DNA of 64,000 nucleotides from Massariosphaeria phaeospora (GCA_011032825.1 JAADJZ010000015.1:806001-870000), one strand, 5' to 3'; shown: positions 34,637-47,309, numbered from the stretch's first letter. A program made the numbers and translations. The notes: generated from the sequence alone by a model not told the origin.

Positions 34637-37600
34637 CGCGGGTTTTCAGGCTGTGGGGTTGTTGTTTGTATATATATGTTGCGCTTGCGGCCGTAGTCGG
34701 CGGAAGATTCAGTACCGGGGACGCACCCGTTTTGCGCGTGGAAGACGTCAAGCTAGCGTCGTTGAAAATGTCCGGTGGGGCGAGAGACGAGGCCGGAAGT
34801 GTATGACGAGGTGGATCCCGATGGAAGAATTCAGGGTTGTGGTTGCGAGATAAAAATCCTAGAACCGGCTGTGGGTAGCGGCGCACTTTAATCGGCCAAC
34901 GGTGCGCGAGTTGGAGAATCCTGATCTCGGGGCGAGGTGAACGGGGGCTGTTGGGTCTAAATAATAGTAGGGCGCTGGCGGAGATGGGGGGAGGCGGAGG
35001 CAGAATCAGGAGGCCGAGTCATAAGCAAGTGTCTCGAACGGATATCAGACGGTCTGGCGGCCGGATGGGATGTGCGGGTTGGCGTGTTAAGTTTAAATGC
35101 TCGGTCGCGACATCTGGCAGCCTACGCCACGCTTTGCCCGGTGCATGAAACCGCGCGCTGGAGCAGGCTGATTTGCTTGTTTGGCACGTCGTCTGGTGCG
35201 GCGGTGAGTGACCGCTTCTTCGTGAGGGGGGGCAAACGGGCGTAGGGATTGGGCACAGTTGACCGCTGTTTACAGAGCGCGTCTCTCCCGTCAGCCGCCC
35301 CGTGGCCGTCTCCACTCACACGCTCTGCCGCAGGGCCAGAGTCGACGACCCCCGGCCCCCGGCACTCGAGACCGCTGTTCCCCAGGCGAAAGCATCGCGG
35401 TATGACTCGTCGCTCCGACGAGCGGTCACGGCCGCAGGCTTCAGTCATGCTGAGCAGCCAGCTGTTTTGCTCTGCACGGCGCCGCCGCCGATGACACGCG
35501 CCAGGTCGCACGCATCGTCACCCAGCGCCAGCGTCGTCACTCTGGATCACTCTGGTAGGGTCGCAAAAAGCAGGTTCGCCAGCCTCTGCGACAGCGACAG
35601 CAACAGCAACAGCAAAGCGACGTGCCCGGCGACGCCCCGTGCCCCCCCACGAGGCGGAGAGGCCGGGGGCACCACGTCTCGCCCACGACCGCGGAAATCG
35701 GCCCAGCGTCTGTATCGCCTCAGACCAGCTTAGTCGATCGCGGTCGGGTATCGGAGGCCATCCCGCGCAATTCAACCGGCCGGCTGGCTTGCTGCATGGG
35801 GACTTTGCACGCCTTCCGGACGGCTTCCTAATCCGCAGCTCCGCCTGTGAGTTGACTCTGCCGGTGGCTTGTGATAGTGATAGTGTGCGAACATAACGCG
35901 ACAGTACGGAGTAACAACAACACCAACCCCGCCGACGTATCGTCTCTAGTGCTGTCCGCTGCTCTCCCGCGATAGCGGCACATGCATCACGGACGCCGCC
36001 CACCTGGCCTTCGATGTAGGGGCAGCGCGCAGAGCATGCCAACAAGCCCACGAGAGCGCCTCCACCTGAAACGAAACACCGGCCAACCCTTCTGGAGCCT
36101 GGACGACAGACTTCATCGAGTCCGTGTGTACATGCCTGATCTCCACTACAGCGAGCTTTAACCAGAAGAACCTGGGGTACATTAGCCCTCTCTCGCGCCT
36201 TCGAGAACGGAGCCCTCGAGCTTCGGTACAACCGTCCTGGTCTCCGTGACAGGCTCTAGTCTCTGTGACCGCTCACCTGCCCAACTAGGTCACAGGCCGA
36301 ATCTCCACAGCCGGACTGCCAACTCCCCTCCGCGCCTGAAAAGACGACAATAATACAAGTCGCCGAAGGCGCCGAGGGGGCACGCCCGGTGTTCGATGAG
36401 CAGTCAGCCATGGCTCCGACATAGACATTCCAAACCCTCCAGCCTTGCCGTCTCCGTGCCTTCCAGGCTTTCCAAGCTGCATCAGTCAACGCCATGCCTT
36501 CCCGAGATGGTGTCCTCATACCACTGCTTATCCACAGGGCTGAGCCCTCCATCTGCAATGTCCGGGTAATGCGCAACCCTCATCTGCAGTCAGCATCCGC
36601 TCACTTGCAGCCGCGCTCCCGTACCGTTCATAGTACAACGGCAATCCTTCCCTCCAACTCAGCCTCGACGATTACTACCGTTTTCTAAATTCAGCCAGAG
36701 ATCTTACTTAACTCTGTCCGTTTCCGTCTTACCCACGTTTTTTCCAAATTGCATCCCCGGTTGCAAGAACAGCTGGGGGCGGACGGACCTTCGTGCTATT
36801 TCTATACTTACAGCGCGCAAATGAGGTATATGTATAGAGTTGTTGGTTCCGCTGCAAATGTCCACAGAAGGTACGAATAACTTTTCATCAGGCTGTTGTG
36901 CCTCGCGCGGCATTGCATAGAGTCCCAAGCCGCGTATCAATACTCCGTGCCTCGAAACTAGGTCGCAACTAAGGTTGTACGGCGAAGACGTTTCTAGATC
37001 CGCACGGCGAGTCTATCTTCTGGCCACGTTTGTTATTGCTTCTCGAAACTCCATGGAAGTTTTGCGCCAAAAAAGTAAAGGCTCGTCATCCTAGCGGTAG
37101 CGTATCGGGCCTGAAGGACGCAGGAAGCAGGAAGCAACGTTTTCTTCCGGCATCCGCAAGGCTCAATTGGCAGGTCGGCGTAGTCCTAGAGGATATTGGG
37201 TTCTACAACCTACGGCGAAAAAAGGTTTGCGTTTTGGATGCTTCCGTCGACTTCACGCTCTGGCCGTTTTGCCACGTTGCGCCCAACTTGTTGCTGCTGT
37301 GTAACTTCGCGGCATACGCTGAACTTTCACATCTCCGAAACGTGGTCTGTTGTCAGGATAGACCAAAAGTACCATACTGCTGCCAGCTTGTTGCGCCAGC
37401 GAACCATTTAGCATCTTCAGACAGGCCAGTAAGCTCACTCGCTGGATGACAAGAGTAGGCCGACGATTCCCTCTTTGAGTAATCTCCAGGCGGTGCTTCT
37501 CGAAGGAGTTTACCATCCGACACTACTACTCTTCTCAGGTATACTCCTACTACTCTGGCCACCAGTGTACGCAGCATTCCCTTGGAACTTCGCAGGCAAG

Positions 37601-38234
37601 TGGGAGAGTCCACAAGACCTCGCGCTCAGCATAGATCAACTCTAGAATCTAGATTTCTAACAGTAAGAACAGGCAACGCGTCTTAATTCTCAAGGATAAG
37701 AGCAACGACTCCGTCAGATACTCACGACCACTACAGATGCACCAAACCACAGTAACAGTAATAGATCTACACCACCAGCCATCCAGACCATTATTCCCCA
37801 CGATCAGTAAACGAAGAAAAAGGAAAACCCGCCTGTTAGACCTTCCCTAAACAGCCAAGATCAGCTTCAAAAGTGTGCTCAGTATCGGATGCCAGCAGCA
37901 CATCACAACTTCTAAATATTAATGCCACCGACCGATACAACTGTCCCAATTTCATCTCACATTACTTACATAACTTTCCAACTCGTTCCTATCACATCTT
38001 CTCAACCAGATAATAGTAGTAGATCCTACTGATATCTAACATTTTTATGGTTTTTTTGGGTTTTAGCTACACAAACATGATATCAAAGCCCCTCGTATCT
38101 CAGAACACAAATCACGTATTTCAAAAAAAAAGGCCCATAGGCGGAACAGCTGGCGGTCATCGGCGGGACCGCCTCCACGGATCAGTTCAACGGTACCGCC
38201 AAGCATCTCGAAGAGCCACGTACGGCACTGATAT
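34637..38234. other. long intergenic region without a supported gene
   Basis: Open frames up to 237 codons (35518-36231, minus strand) lack recognisable domains and overlap others on both strands, so I do not call them. The part near 34.6-35.1 kb is upstream of the small conserved gene. The 37.6-38.2 kb part is AT-richer and probably the 3' flank of the secreted-protein gene. Confidence 0.5.
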
Positions 38235-39035
38235 CTATGAACACTTCTTTTTCGCGTCGCAGCACTCGAGCGTAACCGGGAACGGGTCGCCCCTGCTCGT
38301 GTCCAAGCCAGATTTCTCAAAAAAGCTCGGCTTGTACAAGTTAAGACCAGTCCACGCCTCTTCTTTCCAGTCTGCACAATCCGCAGTCCCAAACTCAGTG
38401 TTGCCGTTGAACGTGAGCCTCGTCTCGAGATTCTGATATGCAATGGCAAGGTCCACTTTCTGACCCACGTTACAGAACCTGGCCGATTTGCCGTCCGTGA
38501 AGGTTTGCGCGTAGCAGTTGGCACCTTGGTTGACGACTTCGCGCTTGTACGTCTCGGCGATGGTCATGAACATGAGGTTCTTGATGTCGGCATCATTTCC
38601 GAAGATGGAACTCGACACTACTTCCAGCTTCAGGTAGGCGTTGTTAGCGGAGTGGCCGCCCTTGTTCTTGTATTGTATGAACGGGAACATGTTGATGCCA
38701 CCATTGCAGCAATGCTCGTCCCCGAGACTGGCTGGCTTGGTGCACTTCTCTGGCGTGCACAGCTCCGTAAGAGAGTTGCGCACAAACCAGTACATGTCCT
38801 CGCCGGATATGCTTCCTACGTGCTGCTTGGCTTCTCCCATGCGGAGTTTCAGTTTCGCGTCCTGAGGTCGCCAAGCTCGTTCCACTAGAGGTGATGTGCT
38901 GGCATCTACTGTGGTTAGAGTGTGTCTTGTATGCTGTAGTGTTTACCACTTACTCTGAGCATCGTTTGTTGTGGGATGCGCATGTAGTGAGACGGAACAG
39001 CTTGCAGCTGCCAGAACAAGGCTTAAGAGCTTCAT
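38235..39035 (-). CDS. secreted cysteine-rich protein, effector-like
   Basis: Two exons, 39035-38954 and 38905-38235, give 250 residues. The first exon encodes a clear signal peptide (MKLLSLVLAAASCSVSLHA). The intron starts GTAAGT and ends in CAGTAG, so either of two acceptors three bases apart keeps frame; TAG is preferred because it leaves more room after the CTAAC branch site. The mature part has ten cysteines, including HCCNGG and a terminal ECC-x5-C, which suggests disulphides. No transmembrane segment or catalytic motif is recognised. Size, secretion and cysteine content fit an extracellular or host-interaction protein, but that is inference; it may be an ordinary secreted fungal protein. 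Confidence 0.75.
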
Positions 39036-39136
39036 GGTCGGTCGTGAGTTCTTGAGGGATTGATATTGAACTTGTGTGGTATAGGACGATCGATGCAAAG
39101 CGTGGAAGTGTATTTCTCAGTACCTTGGCTACATGT

Positions 39137-39146
39137 CTATATATAC
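39137..39146 (-). promoter_or_regulatory. TATA box of the secreted-protein gene
   Basis: The minus strand reads TATATATAG about 100 bp before the ATG at 39035. Its position and sequence fit a TATA element of a regulated gene. Confidence 0.45.
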
Positions 39147-39147
39147 T

Positions 39148-40974
39148 ATAGTAAAATTGCAACAACGCCCATGGCAGACGCATCCCGCCTCTAGAATAGA
39201 ACATCGTGAGGTTTGAAACAAGGCGTAGTAGGGCGTAGTGACACTTTCGGATCCCGGGTGAAGCTGTCGCGCGAGAGTTGGGCGAACCTCTCCCCTTTGT
39301 CGAACGAACGCCCACAGCTCCCAACTAGTTCACGCGCAGCACGCTATATCTTGTAATTCTGCTTTTTATGCAATGCCTAGAGTAGATGTTCTGCGATTGT
39401 ATCTTCGCATGCCGCCGCGGGCCCATGAAGAAGAGGTAGGTATGTACACTGCTGCGTTGGAGTCCGTGGAACTAATAAGCGGTACAAACTAGTAACTATC
39501 ATACGCCCGGGGCGTATCGCGAAGTTTCTTCCAGTCCTTTCAAAGGGGGCCGTGTAAGCTAGATGGGGCGTACGGAGCAAAAAGGGCATATGATGGGGTG
39601 AAGAGGGTGAAGGAGGCGGAGTGCCCCGCTGTTCATGGAGTCATAGACCTGACGGCTACGCTATAGATATTACGTCTACATGATTTGAGCGCGCGTACGC
39701 GAGAGACTGCCTGCGTGTAGCGAGAACTAGGTAGACAGAATTGCAAAGCGTGCAAGTAGAATTATTTTCTATAATTAAAAGCAACAGTAGGTCCAGGGTC
39801 GGTTTCTTATACATACCACTACATTAGGCAATTCATCCACCAACCCAACACACCGAGTGCGAATCCTCAACCCGCAACCAACAACCCGCGAAGAGCCCCG
39901 CAGACTGGTCAGCAAAACGGACCGCCGTCTAGAGTGAAGCACAAAGGTTAGCAAAGGTCCAGCCCAACAAGGCTGTTGTGGCGGTGAGCACCAGCGCTGC
40001 GTTGTCTCGCTGCACTGCAATTTTTTAGAGTGCTGCGGCTAGCTGCCTGTCCAACATGCAGTGCAACACCGTACCGAAAGCAATCGGACCAAACCGCTAG
40101 CATTCAGATGCCCGATATCGCTTGCATGTGAGCATATCTCTTTTATTATAAGGAAAGGAAACAGGTAAACGGGAGAAGTGGAAGTGGCGATGACGAGTCG
40201 GATCCCCGTCACGGATTCCTGCTTTTTGTCACTGCAGGAATCGTATTGTGGACAGCGCACAAGTAGAACCAACTGTTGCCAGCGTCTGTAGCGGCTCGAG
40301 GGTTTCGGAGCGATGCGATAGCAGAAGGTGTTGTGGTGTTGCGCTTCGATTCGGTGTGTCAGTTGCACGACCCACGCGGGGCATCTGATCTAGGAAGTGG
40401 TCACCGGAACAGAGTGCGGCGAAGACAAATCTACTACCTACTAGGGAGTTATTTGTTGACTGTGAACCGCAGGGAAATCAGAGTTAGATTTGTTCGTCTT
40501 CTAGTGAATTGTATCGCCGATAGCTATGGCATTCGGCAGATGATGCCTCGGCTAACCGCTAAGCCCACCGCCTACTTCGCCCCCACGCTCCCTCACGATA
40601 GCCTCTTATTACAAGATTCAAAAGGCCCGTCTCCACCCATACCCCACCTACTGATGAATATGTGGAGCCGGCAGTTTCTGGCCACATGGGCGAAAGACCC
40701 TGACCCTGCATGGTAGCGCGGATCTCGGTACATCCAAGTGGATACGCGTGAGGCACGGGACTTCGGCTCTGTAATCCCAAGGCCTGCGACCCCTTGAGCC
40801 ATGGTTCATAGTCAAAGAATCCCGTGACCAGTCCAGTTCGGAACAGTCCACCGGTAAATTTGAATGTGTACTAGTTGGTCTGTTAGTCTGCATAGCCGCG
40901 GACCAAGCGAAGATGTCTTGCAGCCGGTGATCCAGATTCGCGTTCCAGCATTAGTGGGAAGTCAACTTGGACTC
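39148..40974. other. intergenic region
   Basis: This runs from the promoter of the secreted-protein gene to the 3' end of the methyltransferase gene. I see no domain-bearing frame and no RNA gene. Confidence 0.55.
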
Positions 40975-42408
40975 TCATTTGGAAGCGCTTAACTCGTGAC
41001 CATCCCCAGGCTCCGAGGTCCAGTACTTGTCCCAATTGAATTTGAGAACTTCATTGCCCCAAGACGTCCATCCGGCCACGAGGTATCGAGAGAATATCTC
41101 TAGTGCACTGTAATCCCTCAGCTCCGGCATATAAGGCTCCAGCATCTCCTTTAGGCACGGCTTGCGAGAGTGCACGTCTGGTACTGCGGCAACCACCCTC
41201 TTCTTGATGGATGGTGCATGTACCATTGTCGTCCATGAATTGGGAGCTGCCCTTCCCAGCAGTAGAACTTCGTATGGCTTTCGCAAAGGGCTATCCATAT
41301 CAAACATCGGCTCGCCGTTGACCGTTGTCTTTACCCATATCCATTCTTCGATGAGTCCGACATTCCAACTCTCAAATAATCCACCTTTGCCCAACACCCG
41401 TTCTCTCATGGATTCCTTGTTGGTTATCCACAAGCCCAACAAGGCATTGTGTTCAAGGTAATTGTCAATGTCCATGCTCAGAAGCATCTTTGTCACATAA
41501 GGCATGCCGCCAATTTGCTCATAAGCACCCTTCCGCTTTGCAGAGCCATTGGGCCACGGTGGATCCAAAAGTATCAGGTCAAAGTGCCGCGGAAGTTTGT
41601 ACTCGTCTGTAACCTCGCGAAACGAAGCACGAAATGCATCCGAGTGGGTGGAGTCACTGAGGAACAGTGTAGCCCGAGGCGGAATCCTGAAACGGTACTC
41701 CTCAGATGAACCTTCGGAGTGAGAAGAATTCTCAAATACGGCCATGTCCAGTGCGTGATCATCTGGATTGTGGAAGGACGACGTCCAGGGCTCCTCTGGT
41801 GACTCGCTCTCAGTGGTCGATGTGATGTCCCGGGTTGCTATGTTTATGGTGTCGCGTGCAGGGCCGTGCGACATCAACCACTTCTGTACGACCTTTTCCG
41901 TTGATGTTGCATCGGGCTCGGAAGCACCGAGTGAGGCCATCATCTTCTGGAAATCGAACGCTTCTTCTTCTCCCTTGCTTCCGATTAATGCAGCCCACTC
42001 CCTTAGTCGGCTCTCCAGCTCTTTCTCTGGATCATCAATCTCCATGTCGGATTCCCCACGGCGCGGTACTTGGGCCATTAGCTTGCGCGGTGCACACCAG
42101 GAGCCTGAGACATGGTTGCGGATTTCTGAAAGTGCCTGCTCAATAATGGGTTTGTACTCCATGTGTTGTTTGGCTCCGGACAAGTATTCGTCTTTCTTTG
42201 CCTTTGCCTTCTCGGTTTTGGGTACATGCTTGTCGTCGAGCAATATGGGTACCTCCAAGGGAGGCGTGGAGAGAAGGATATCACCTTGCACCTGAGCCAC
42301 AGCAATAGACGTAGGTATGTCGACGAGTGTGATGTCCCTCTCGACATTCTGGTACAGGATTGCTGTGCGGGCCACCTTTTGTCTTTTGGGGGCTAAAAGA
42401 GCTGGCAT
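40975..42408 (-). CDS. MT-A70 family adenine methyltransferase, METTL4-like
   Basis: A single exon of 477 residues. The catalytic DPPW motif is at residues 282-285 within LILLDPPWPNGSAKRKGAY, followed by LGLWITNKE (about 324), EWIWVKTTVNGEPMF (about 355) and KPYEVLLLGR (about 377). This order and the DPPW-x-N-x-S-x-KR pattern fit the METTL4 branch of MT-A70, not the METTL3/14 pair. METTL4 enzymes transfer methyl from S-adenosylmethionine to the N6 of adenine, in U2 snRNA (m6Am) or, as debated, in DNA. The N-terminal 240 residues are less conserved, as is usual. It shares a 584-bp divergent promoter with the LEU5-type carrier. Substrate is unknown here. Confidence 0.85.
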   Translation of the reverse strand: MPALLAPKRQKVARTAILYQNVERDITLVDIPTSIAVAQVQGDILLSTPPLEVPILLDDKHVPKTEKAKAKKDEYLSGAKQHMEYKPIIEQALSEIRNHVSGSWCAPRKLMAQVPRRGESDMEIDDPEKELESRLREWAALIGSKGEEEAFDFQKMMASLGASEPDATSTEKVVQKWLMSHGPARDTINIATRDITSTTESESPEEPWTSSFHNPDDHALDMAVFENSSHSEGSSEEYRFRIPPRATLFLSDSTHSDAFRASFREVTDEYKLPRHFDLILLDPPWPNGSAKRKGAYEQIGGMPYVTKMLLSMDIDNYLEHNALLGLWITNKESMRERVLGKGGLFESWNVGLIEEWIWVKTTVNGEPMFDMDSPLRKPYEVLLLGRAAPNSWTTMVHAPSIKKRVVAAVPDVHSRKPCLKEMLEPYMPELRDYSALEIFSRYLVAGWTSWGNEVLKFNWDKYWTSEPGDGHELSASK

Positions 42409-42992
42409 TGTCCTGATCTAGAAAGAGCTGGATGCTCTCAAGATCCGGGACAGAGTACTGGCTATACACGAACGGAGAGAGACTAGAAGTGACTTGACAA
42501 GGTGAAGGAAACCGAGTGAAAATACCTACCAGCCCGACGTTGCTGGAGGTGCAGGTAGTCTACGTCACCAGCTTGAAGACTATGGGTTAGGTAAGATCAA
42601 TGGAGGTTGGAATGTAATAGAGATGTGTACATGGATTGGGCCTGCTGCGCTTTCCCGCAGTTGCCGGGTTGGAAGTTGTGTTGTGTTGATGATGTTGCTG
42701 TCTATCTGGACAGAGATGTCCATGCAGAAGCTCCGCTTTGCGTCGGCCCGCCAAGCCCCGGAAAAGGCAGCCTCGGCAACGTCATGGCGCGAACCCACCC
42801 GTGGACATCTCGACCGTCTCCGGGCCTCTCCATTGTAAGCAGTCATCGCCGCCAAATGTTTACTTGCTCTCGTATCGCCGCTCACTCTTATTCATAATTC
42901 GTATCCTCAATACTTCATGACACGGTGAAAGTGAGCACACTGGAATATCCGCGCACGTCTTCCACAATGCGTCACACGGCCCTTCGCGGACT
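42409..42992. promoter_or_regulatory. divergent promoter, methyltransferase / carrier
   Basis: This 584-bp gap separates two start codons pointing away from each other. No clear TATA box or recognisable site was seen. Confidence 0.45.
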
Positions 42993-44211
42993 ATGACATC
43001 GGCGCAAACAACCGCGAAAAACAATATTGGAGCACAGTCGTTGCTATACCCAATCGATGACGAGGCACCGGTGCCGCAGACCGAGAACATGTCGACTCCA
43101 CCTCCACCACGGCGGAAAGTAGACAAGCAGAGTGCTGAATACCTGTTGAAGAGTGGGCTGGCGGGGGGGTTGGCTGGATGCGCTGTATGTGTCTATACCC
43201 ACACTCCTACTAGCGTCTATAAAACGTGGAAACCCAACTGACGTGCCATGACAGGCGAAAACTGCAGTGGGTCCTCTCGACCGCGTCAAGATCCTCTTCC
43301 AGACCAGCAATCCAACCTTCGCGAAATACACCGGCTCCTGGTCCGGCCTCCCAATTGCGATACGCGACATATACAAAGAGGCTGGCGTCAAAGGCCTCTA
43401 CAAAGGACATTCGGCCACACTCCTCCGTATTTTTCCGTATGCAGGCATAAAATTCCTGGCGTATGAACAGATCCGCGCCGTATTCATAAAGAGCCAAGCG
43501 CAAGAGACCCCGGGCCGACGTTTTGTATCTGGGAGTTTAGCGGGCATGGTTTCAGTCTTCTTCACGTATCCTCTGGAAGTGATACGAGTACGTCTTGCGT
43601 TTGAAACGCGGCAGGTACAGCGCTCGACGCTGGCTGGCATCTGCCGCAAGATATACAATGAGCGTCCGCCACCTACCGTCCACCACCCCGCGAACCCGAT
43701 ATCAGCAGCCGCAACCACAGTGGTGGAAAATGTAGCTCCACGCTCTGGCCTCGGGAACTTCTTCCGTGGCTTCACACCCACCTTATTAGGCATGATACCC
43801 TACGCAGGCGCGAGTTTCCTCGTCCACGACAGCATGTCCGATTTTATGCGATACCCCGCCCTCGCTCCATACACAACACTTCCGAACACCTCACGCGAAG
43901 AAACATCCATATCGTCACACAAGCCAGCGCAGCTCCGGTACTGGGCCGAGCTCACCAGTGGTGGTTTCGCAGGCTTCCTATCCCAGACCGTATCGTACCC
44001 GCTCGAAGTGATCCGACGGCGAATGCAAGTAGGAGGCGTTGTCGGCGACGGCCACCGACTCAGTATACCCGAAGTGACCAGACGAATATGGACGGAGCGC
44101 GGCTTGCGCGGCTTCTTCGTCGGCCTTACCATCGGATATATAAAAGTCGTGCCCATGGCGGCAGTGAGCTTCTACATATACGAAAGGGGGAAGTTTTACC
44201 TTGGGATTTGA
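42993..44211 (+). CDS. leu5: mitochondrial carrier, LEU5 / coenzyme A transporter type
   Basis: Two exons, 42993-43184 and 43255-44211, give 382 residues. The 70-nt intron (GTATGT...ACAG) falls in the first helix, between GCA and AKT. Three carrier repeats carry the signatures PLDRVKILFQ (about residue 70), YPLEVIRVRL (about 170) and YPLEVIRRRM (about 315). The segment LAGGLAGCAAKTAVGPLDRV, then GHSATLLRIFPYAGIKFLAYEQIR, is characteristic of LEU5, the yeast inner-membrane protein needed for mitochondrial coenzyme A (SLC25A42/SLC25A16 relatives). An N-terminal extension of about 45 residues is Pro-rich. Substrate is assigned by family resemblance. Confidence 0.88.
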
Positions 44212-45406
44212 TAGTCTGGGCTTAGTGCTAGATTGACAGACAATGAGAGGACGGGCTTCTGGTTAACATTGTTAGACTTAGCATTGGCGTTTTAAGGCTG
44301 TTGCTTTGAGCAACCGGGTTGCTAATAGGGACTGGCATGCATTTTAGCATAAGTACATACGTGAGCGTTGTATCAAGCTTCCTGGCCGCAATGGTTCGAT
44401 ATGTGTATGGTTCCAAACCTGGACTTTGTGAATCTAATACTTGGACGGCAGTCTGTAAATTGTGTCATGTTGAATAAATAAATATCAGTCTACACACATG
44501 GCCTCAATCGATCACGATAACTAACATCCTCAGTTAAAACACAGTTGCGAATTGGGCCCTCCTACCAAGACAACAACTAGGAATATCCACGAACAAGTTT
44601 ACACTTTGTGAACGTTCGAGTATGAACTTGTCTGGTTCACATCTCAGTGGCATACTACGAGCATTCTAATTGAAATTTTCATGTTGGTTTAAAGTGTGTG
44701 GTAAGTAGACAGATGGGACATCACGACGGGTATCAGCTACGCCCACTGTCCGCTGTCAACCAAGCAAAACGATATCGATATTGCGTGAAGGAGACACATG
44801 TGCATCGAGAAGGCACCACGCCGCCCAGGCCACAAGCGCGGTGTCCTTCATCGCTAGTCTCTAAATGCCTAGGCGTTTGCTGTAACAATCAATATGGAAA
44901 CCAACGCGACCTAGAATGTTTGGGCCATTCACACGCAAAGCTATAAATCAATTCCAAACTTGCGTCTGCAAAACAAGATATCCATATCTCATCGACTATC
45001 CACTATCTGTGTAATCCATACGGGATTCTATACCGCCTCGATGGCAAACCACCTGCCATAGCTAATCATACAGTTCAGCAACCATAGACTCAAGCCGCAT
45101 ACTTCGATGCTGTCACGCCTTTCCAGTTTCGTCCAAAGTGAACTTGGTCGTAGACATGTTGGTTTAGAGGTATGAAGATGCTGGAAGTGCTAACAACTGG
45201 GGAGTGCCTGGGCATGGCGCCATCTCACATAAGACGTCGATGTCGGACTGACGCACCTCGATATCTTGATATCGCCTGGTGGGATTAAAGTCCGGGATAA
45301 TGGTGTAGTAGTCAAGGCACATGGGCGATCGTTCAAAGTCCGAAGATCCCCTGGTGGGCCTCTGGTTGTTACTCCTGATGCTGCAGGTGAACACAATAAT
45401 CATGTC
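44212..45406. other. convergent intergenic region
   Basis: This lies between the 3' ends of the carrier and UPF3 genes. It probably contains both 3' untranslated regions; no gene-like frame is supported. Confidence 0.6.
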
Positions 45407-47309
45407 TCAAGTGGCAGAATCGCTGACTGTGGGGACCGGAGCCGTCGCTACAGGCGTGGGCGCTGGGGCAGCTTCCACAGGCACATTGCCGCCACTGGGA
45501 ACGTTATGTGCCCCACCCCTGGCACCACCGCGTCCACGGCCACGGAGAGGGAATCCGCCACGCCCGCCACGAGCAGGCCCAGTCGGAAGTCCATGAACCG
45601 GGCGGCTGCGAGCGACCTTCTCCTTCCTCTCGAGAACCTGGACAGCGCCTTGAGCAACTTTGACAGGACTGGCGGCGATGGCCTTCAGCAGACCTTCCGG
45701 ATCAACGAAATCAGCGTAGGCAAACCCCTTTCGCTTGTCGATTTCGACCTTTTCAATTGCTCCAAAAGCTTTCAACGCCTCCTCAATAAGCGACTCGGTT
45801 ATGCCCTGAGATGCATTGGCATGTTTCAAGAACGCTTGACGGCCCGTCGGAGCTGGGGCTGGTGCTGGCGGAGTAGACGTGGCCTGAATTGGCGTGGGGT
45901 TAGCCGGGCGGGGCGGAGTCGCCTGAACTTGAGCTTGAGAAGCACCGTTTCTCGCAGCAGCCGGCTCAGTGGGAGGAGCGCGTGATGCAGCAGGCCCTTT
46001 CGGTGCTGTAGTGGTTTGAGCAGATTGAGGCTTTTTCAGGATTACAGGAGCTGGCATAATTCCCTTGGGCGGTGCCTTTACATCTTCCACAGTTGGCTTG
46101 CCGTTTGTTTTGTCCACCAAGGAGGCTTTGAACGCACGCCGTTCGGCACGGGATGGCCGTTCTTTCTTCGTTGATGCTGGTACGGGTTTCTCTGATGGCG
46201 CGACAGCTGCCACAGACGCAACCGGTGTATCCTTTGCCTTCTGTTTGATGGTACTGCCCTCCTCGGGTTGTTTGCTCGTCCCCTGCGTGGCAGATGTAAC
46301 CTCGCGCTTGGTGCCTCGTCGTCGACTTGCTGCAGGTCCGATGCCCAGATCACGTTGTAGCATAGACTTCGCGATACTGACATCTCCACGTTTGCGTTCG
46401 GAAAGCGGAGACGGGCGAGCTGGGCTGGGTTTGTCGGCCGAGGGCGGTGCATCCTTAGATAGAGATACCTCCTTGTTGAGAACTTTGACGGCTTCTTTGG
46501 CCAATTTCTCGATCTTAGTAAGTCTCCTGCTCTTGTCACCCGGCGTACTCGTGTTCTCCTTCCCGGCCTTGGGTACACTTTTCTTATCGGCACGCTCTGC
46601 AGCATCTTCTTTGGACTCTCCACGACCATGTTTGGCAGCACCTTTGGCTTGCGGTTTGTCCTTATTGGCCTTCCTCTCCCGGAGAGCTTCGATCAAAGGA
46701 GTAGTCTTGACTTTCTCCTCCTTGTGGTTGTCGCTCTCGGCAGCCGGTGGCTTCGTGATAGGGTTCGTGAGGCTCTCCAAGAAGTCCTTAAATTCCTGAT
46801 CCTGGTCAATGGTCCCTTGACGAGCGTCGTTGCGACGTCGATTGCCCGGCATACGGGGATTTGGGGAGAACTCTAGGGTGGGAGGGCCAACGAGCGCGGG
46901 GTCCTGGAACGATTTGGCAGCATCCTGGAAGATGGCTTCGCGGACACGGTCGCCGAGTGTCGTAACGTGGCTCTGGGAGGTAACATGAACATAGGCTCGA
47001 GACGGTCTAGACGGTTTGGAGGCACTATCCCAATGTTAGACGTGAGCACGCAATGTACAAGGACGGGGCGTACTCTTTGGAGATTTTGCCCCCTTTGTAG
47101 TCCATCCAGTCAATCTTGCCAGCGCCCAACTTCCATTCCTCTCCCAAAATAGCCTCGAACTCTGTTTTGGTCAAACCCGGCGGCAGGCGTCTGCATACGA
47201 GCTTCAAGCGCGGTTGAGCAGCCTTTGGGCCGCGAGGTACGGACGCAGGGCCATTTTTCTGCAGCACAGTGACGGGAATCACGCCGTTGACTCCGGGCGG
47301 AGGTGCCAT
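45407..47309 (-). CDS. upf3: UPF3, nonsense-mediated mRNA decay factor, with extra RRM
   Basis: Two exons, 47309-47074 and 47024-45407, give 617 residues; the 49-nt intron has a CTAAC branch and GATAG acceptor. The Smg4/UPF3 domain occupies about residues 25-190 (KLVCRRLPPGLTKTEFEAIL, then KPSRPSRAYVHV, then QDQEFKDFLESL). UPF3 bridges UPF2 and exon-junction or ribosome components to trigger decay of transcripts with premature stops. A long Lys/Glu/Pro-rich linker leads to a second folded segment at about 470-545 (EALKAFGAIEKVEIDKRKGFAYADF), which is RRM-like, and then an RGG-rich tail. It shares a divergent promoter with the phosphatase gene. Confidence 0.88.

Noticed and set aside
35518..36231. 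237-codon minus-strand frame
   Set aside because: No recognisable motif, atypical composition and overlaps other frames; I treat it as chance.
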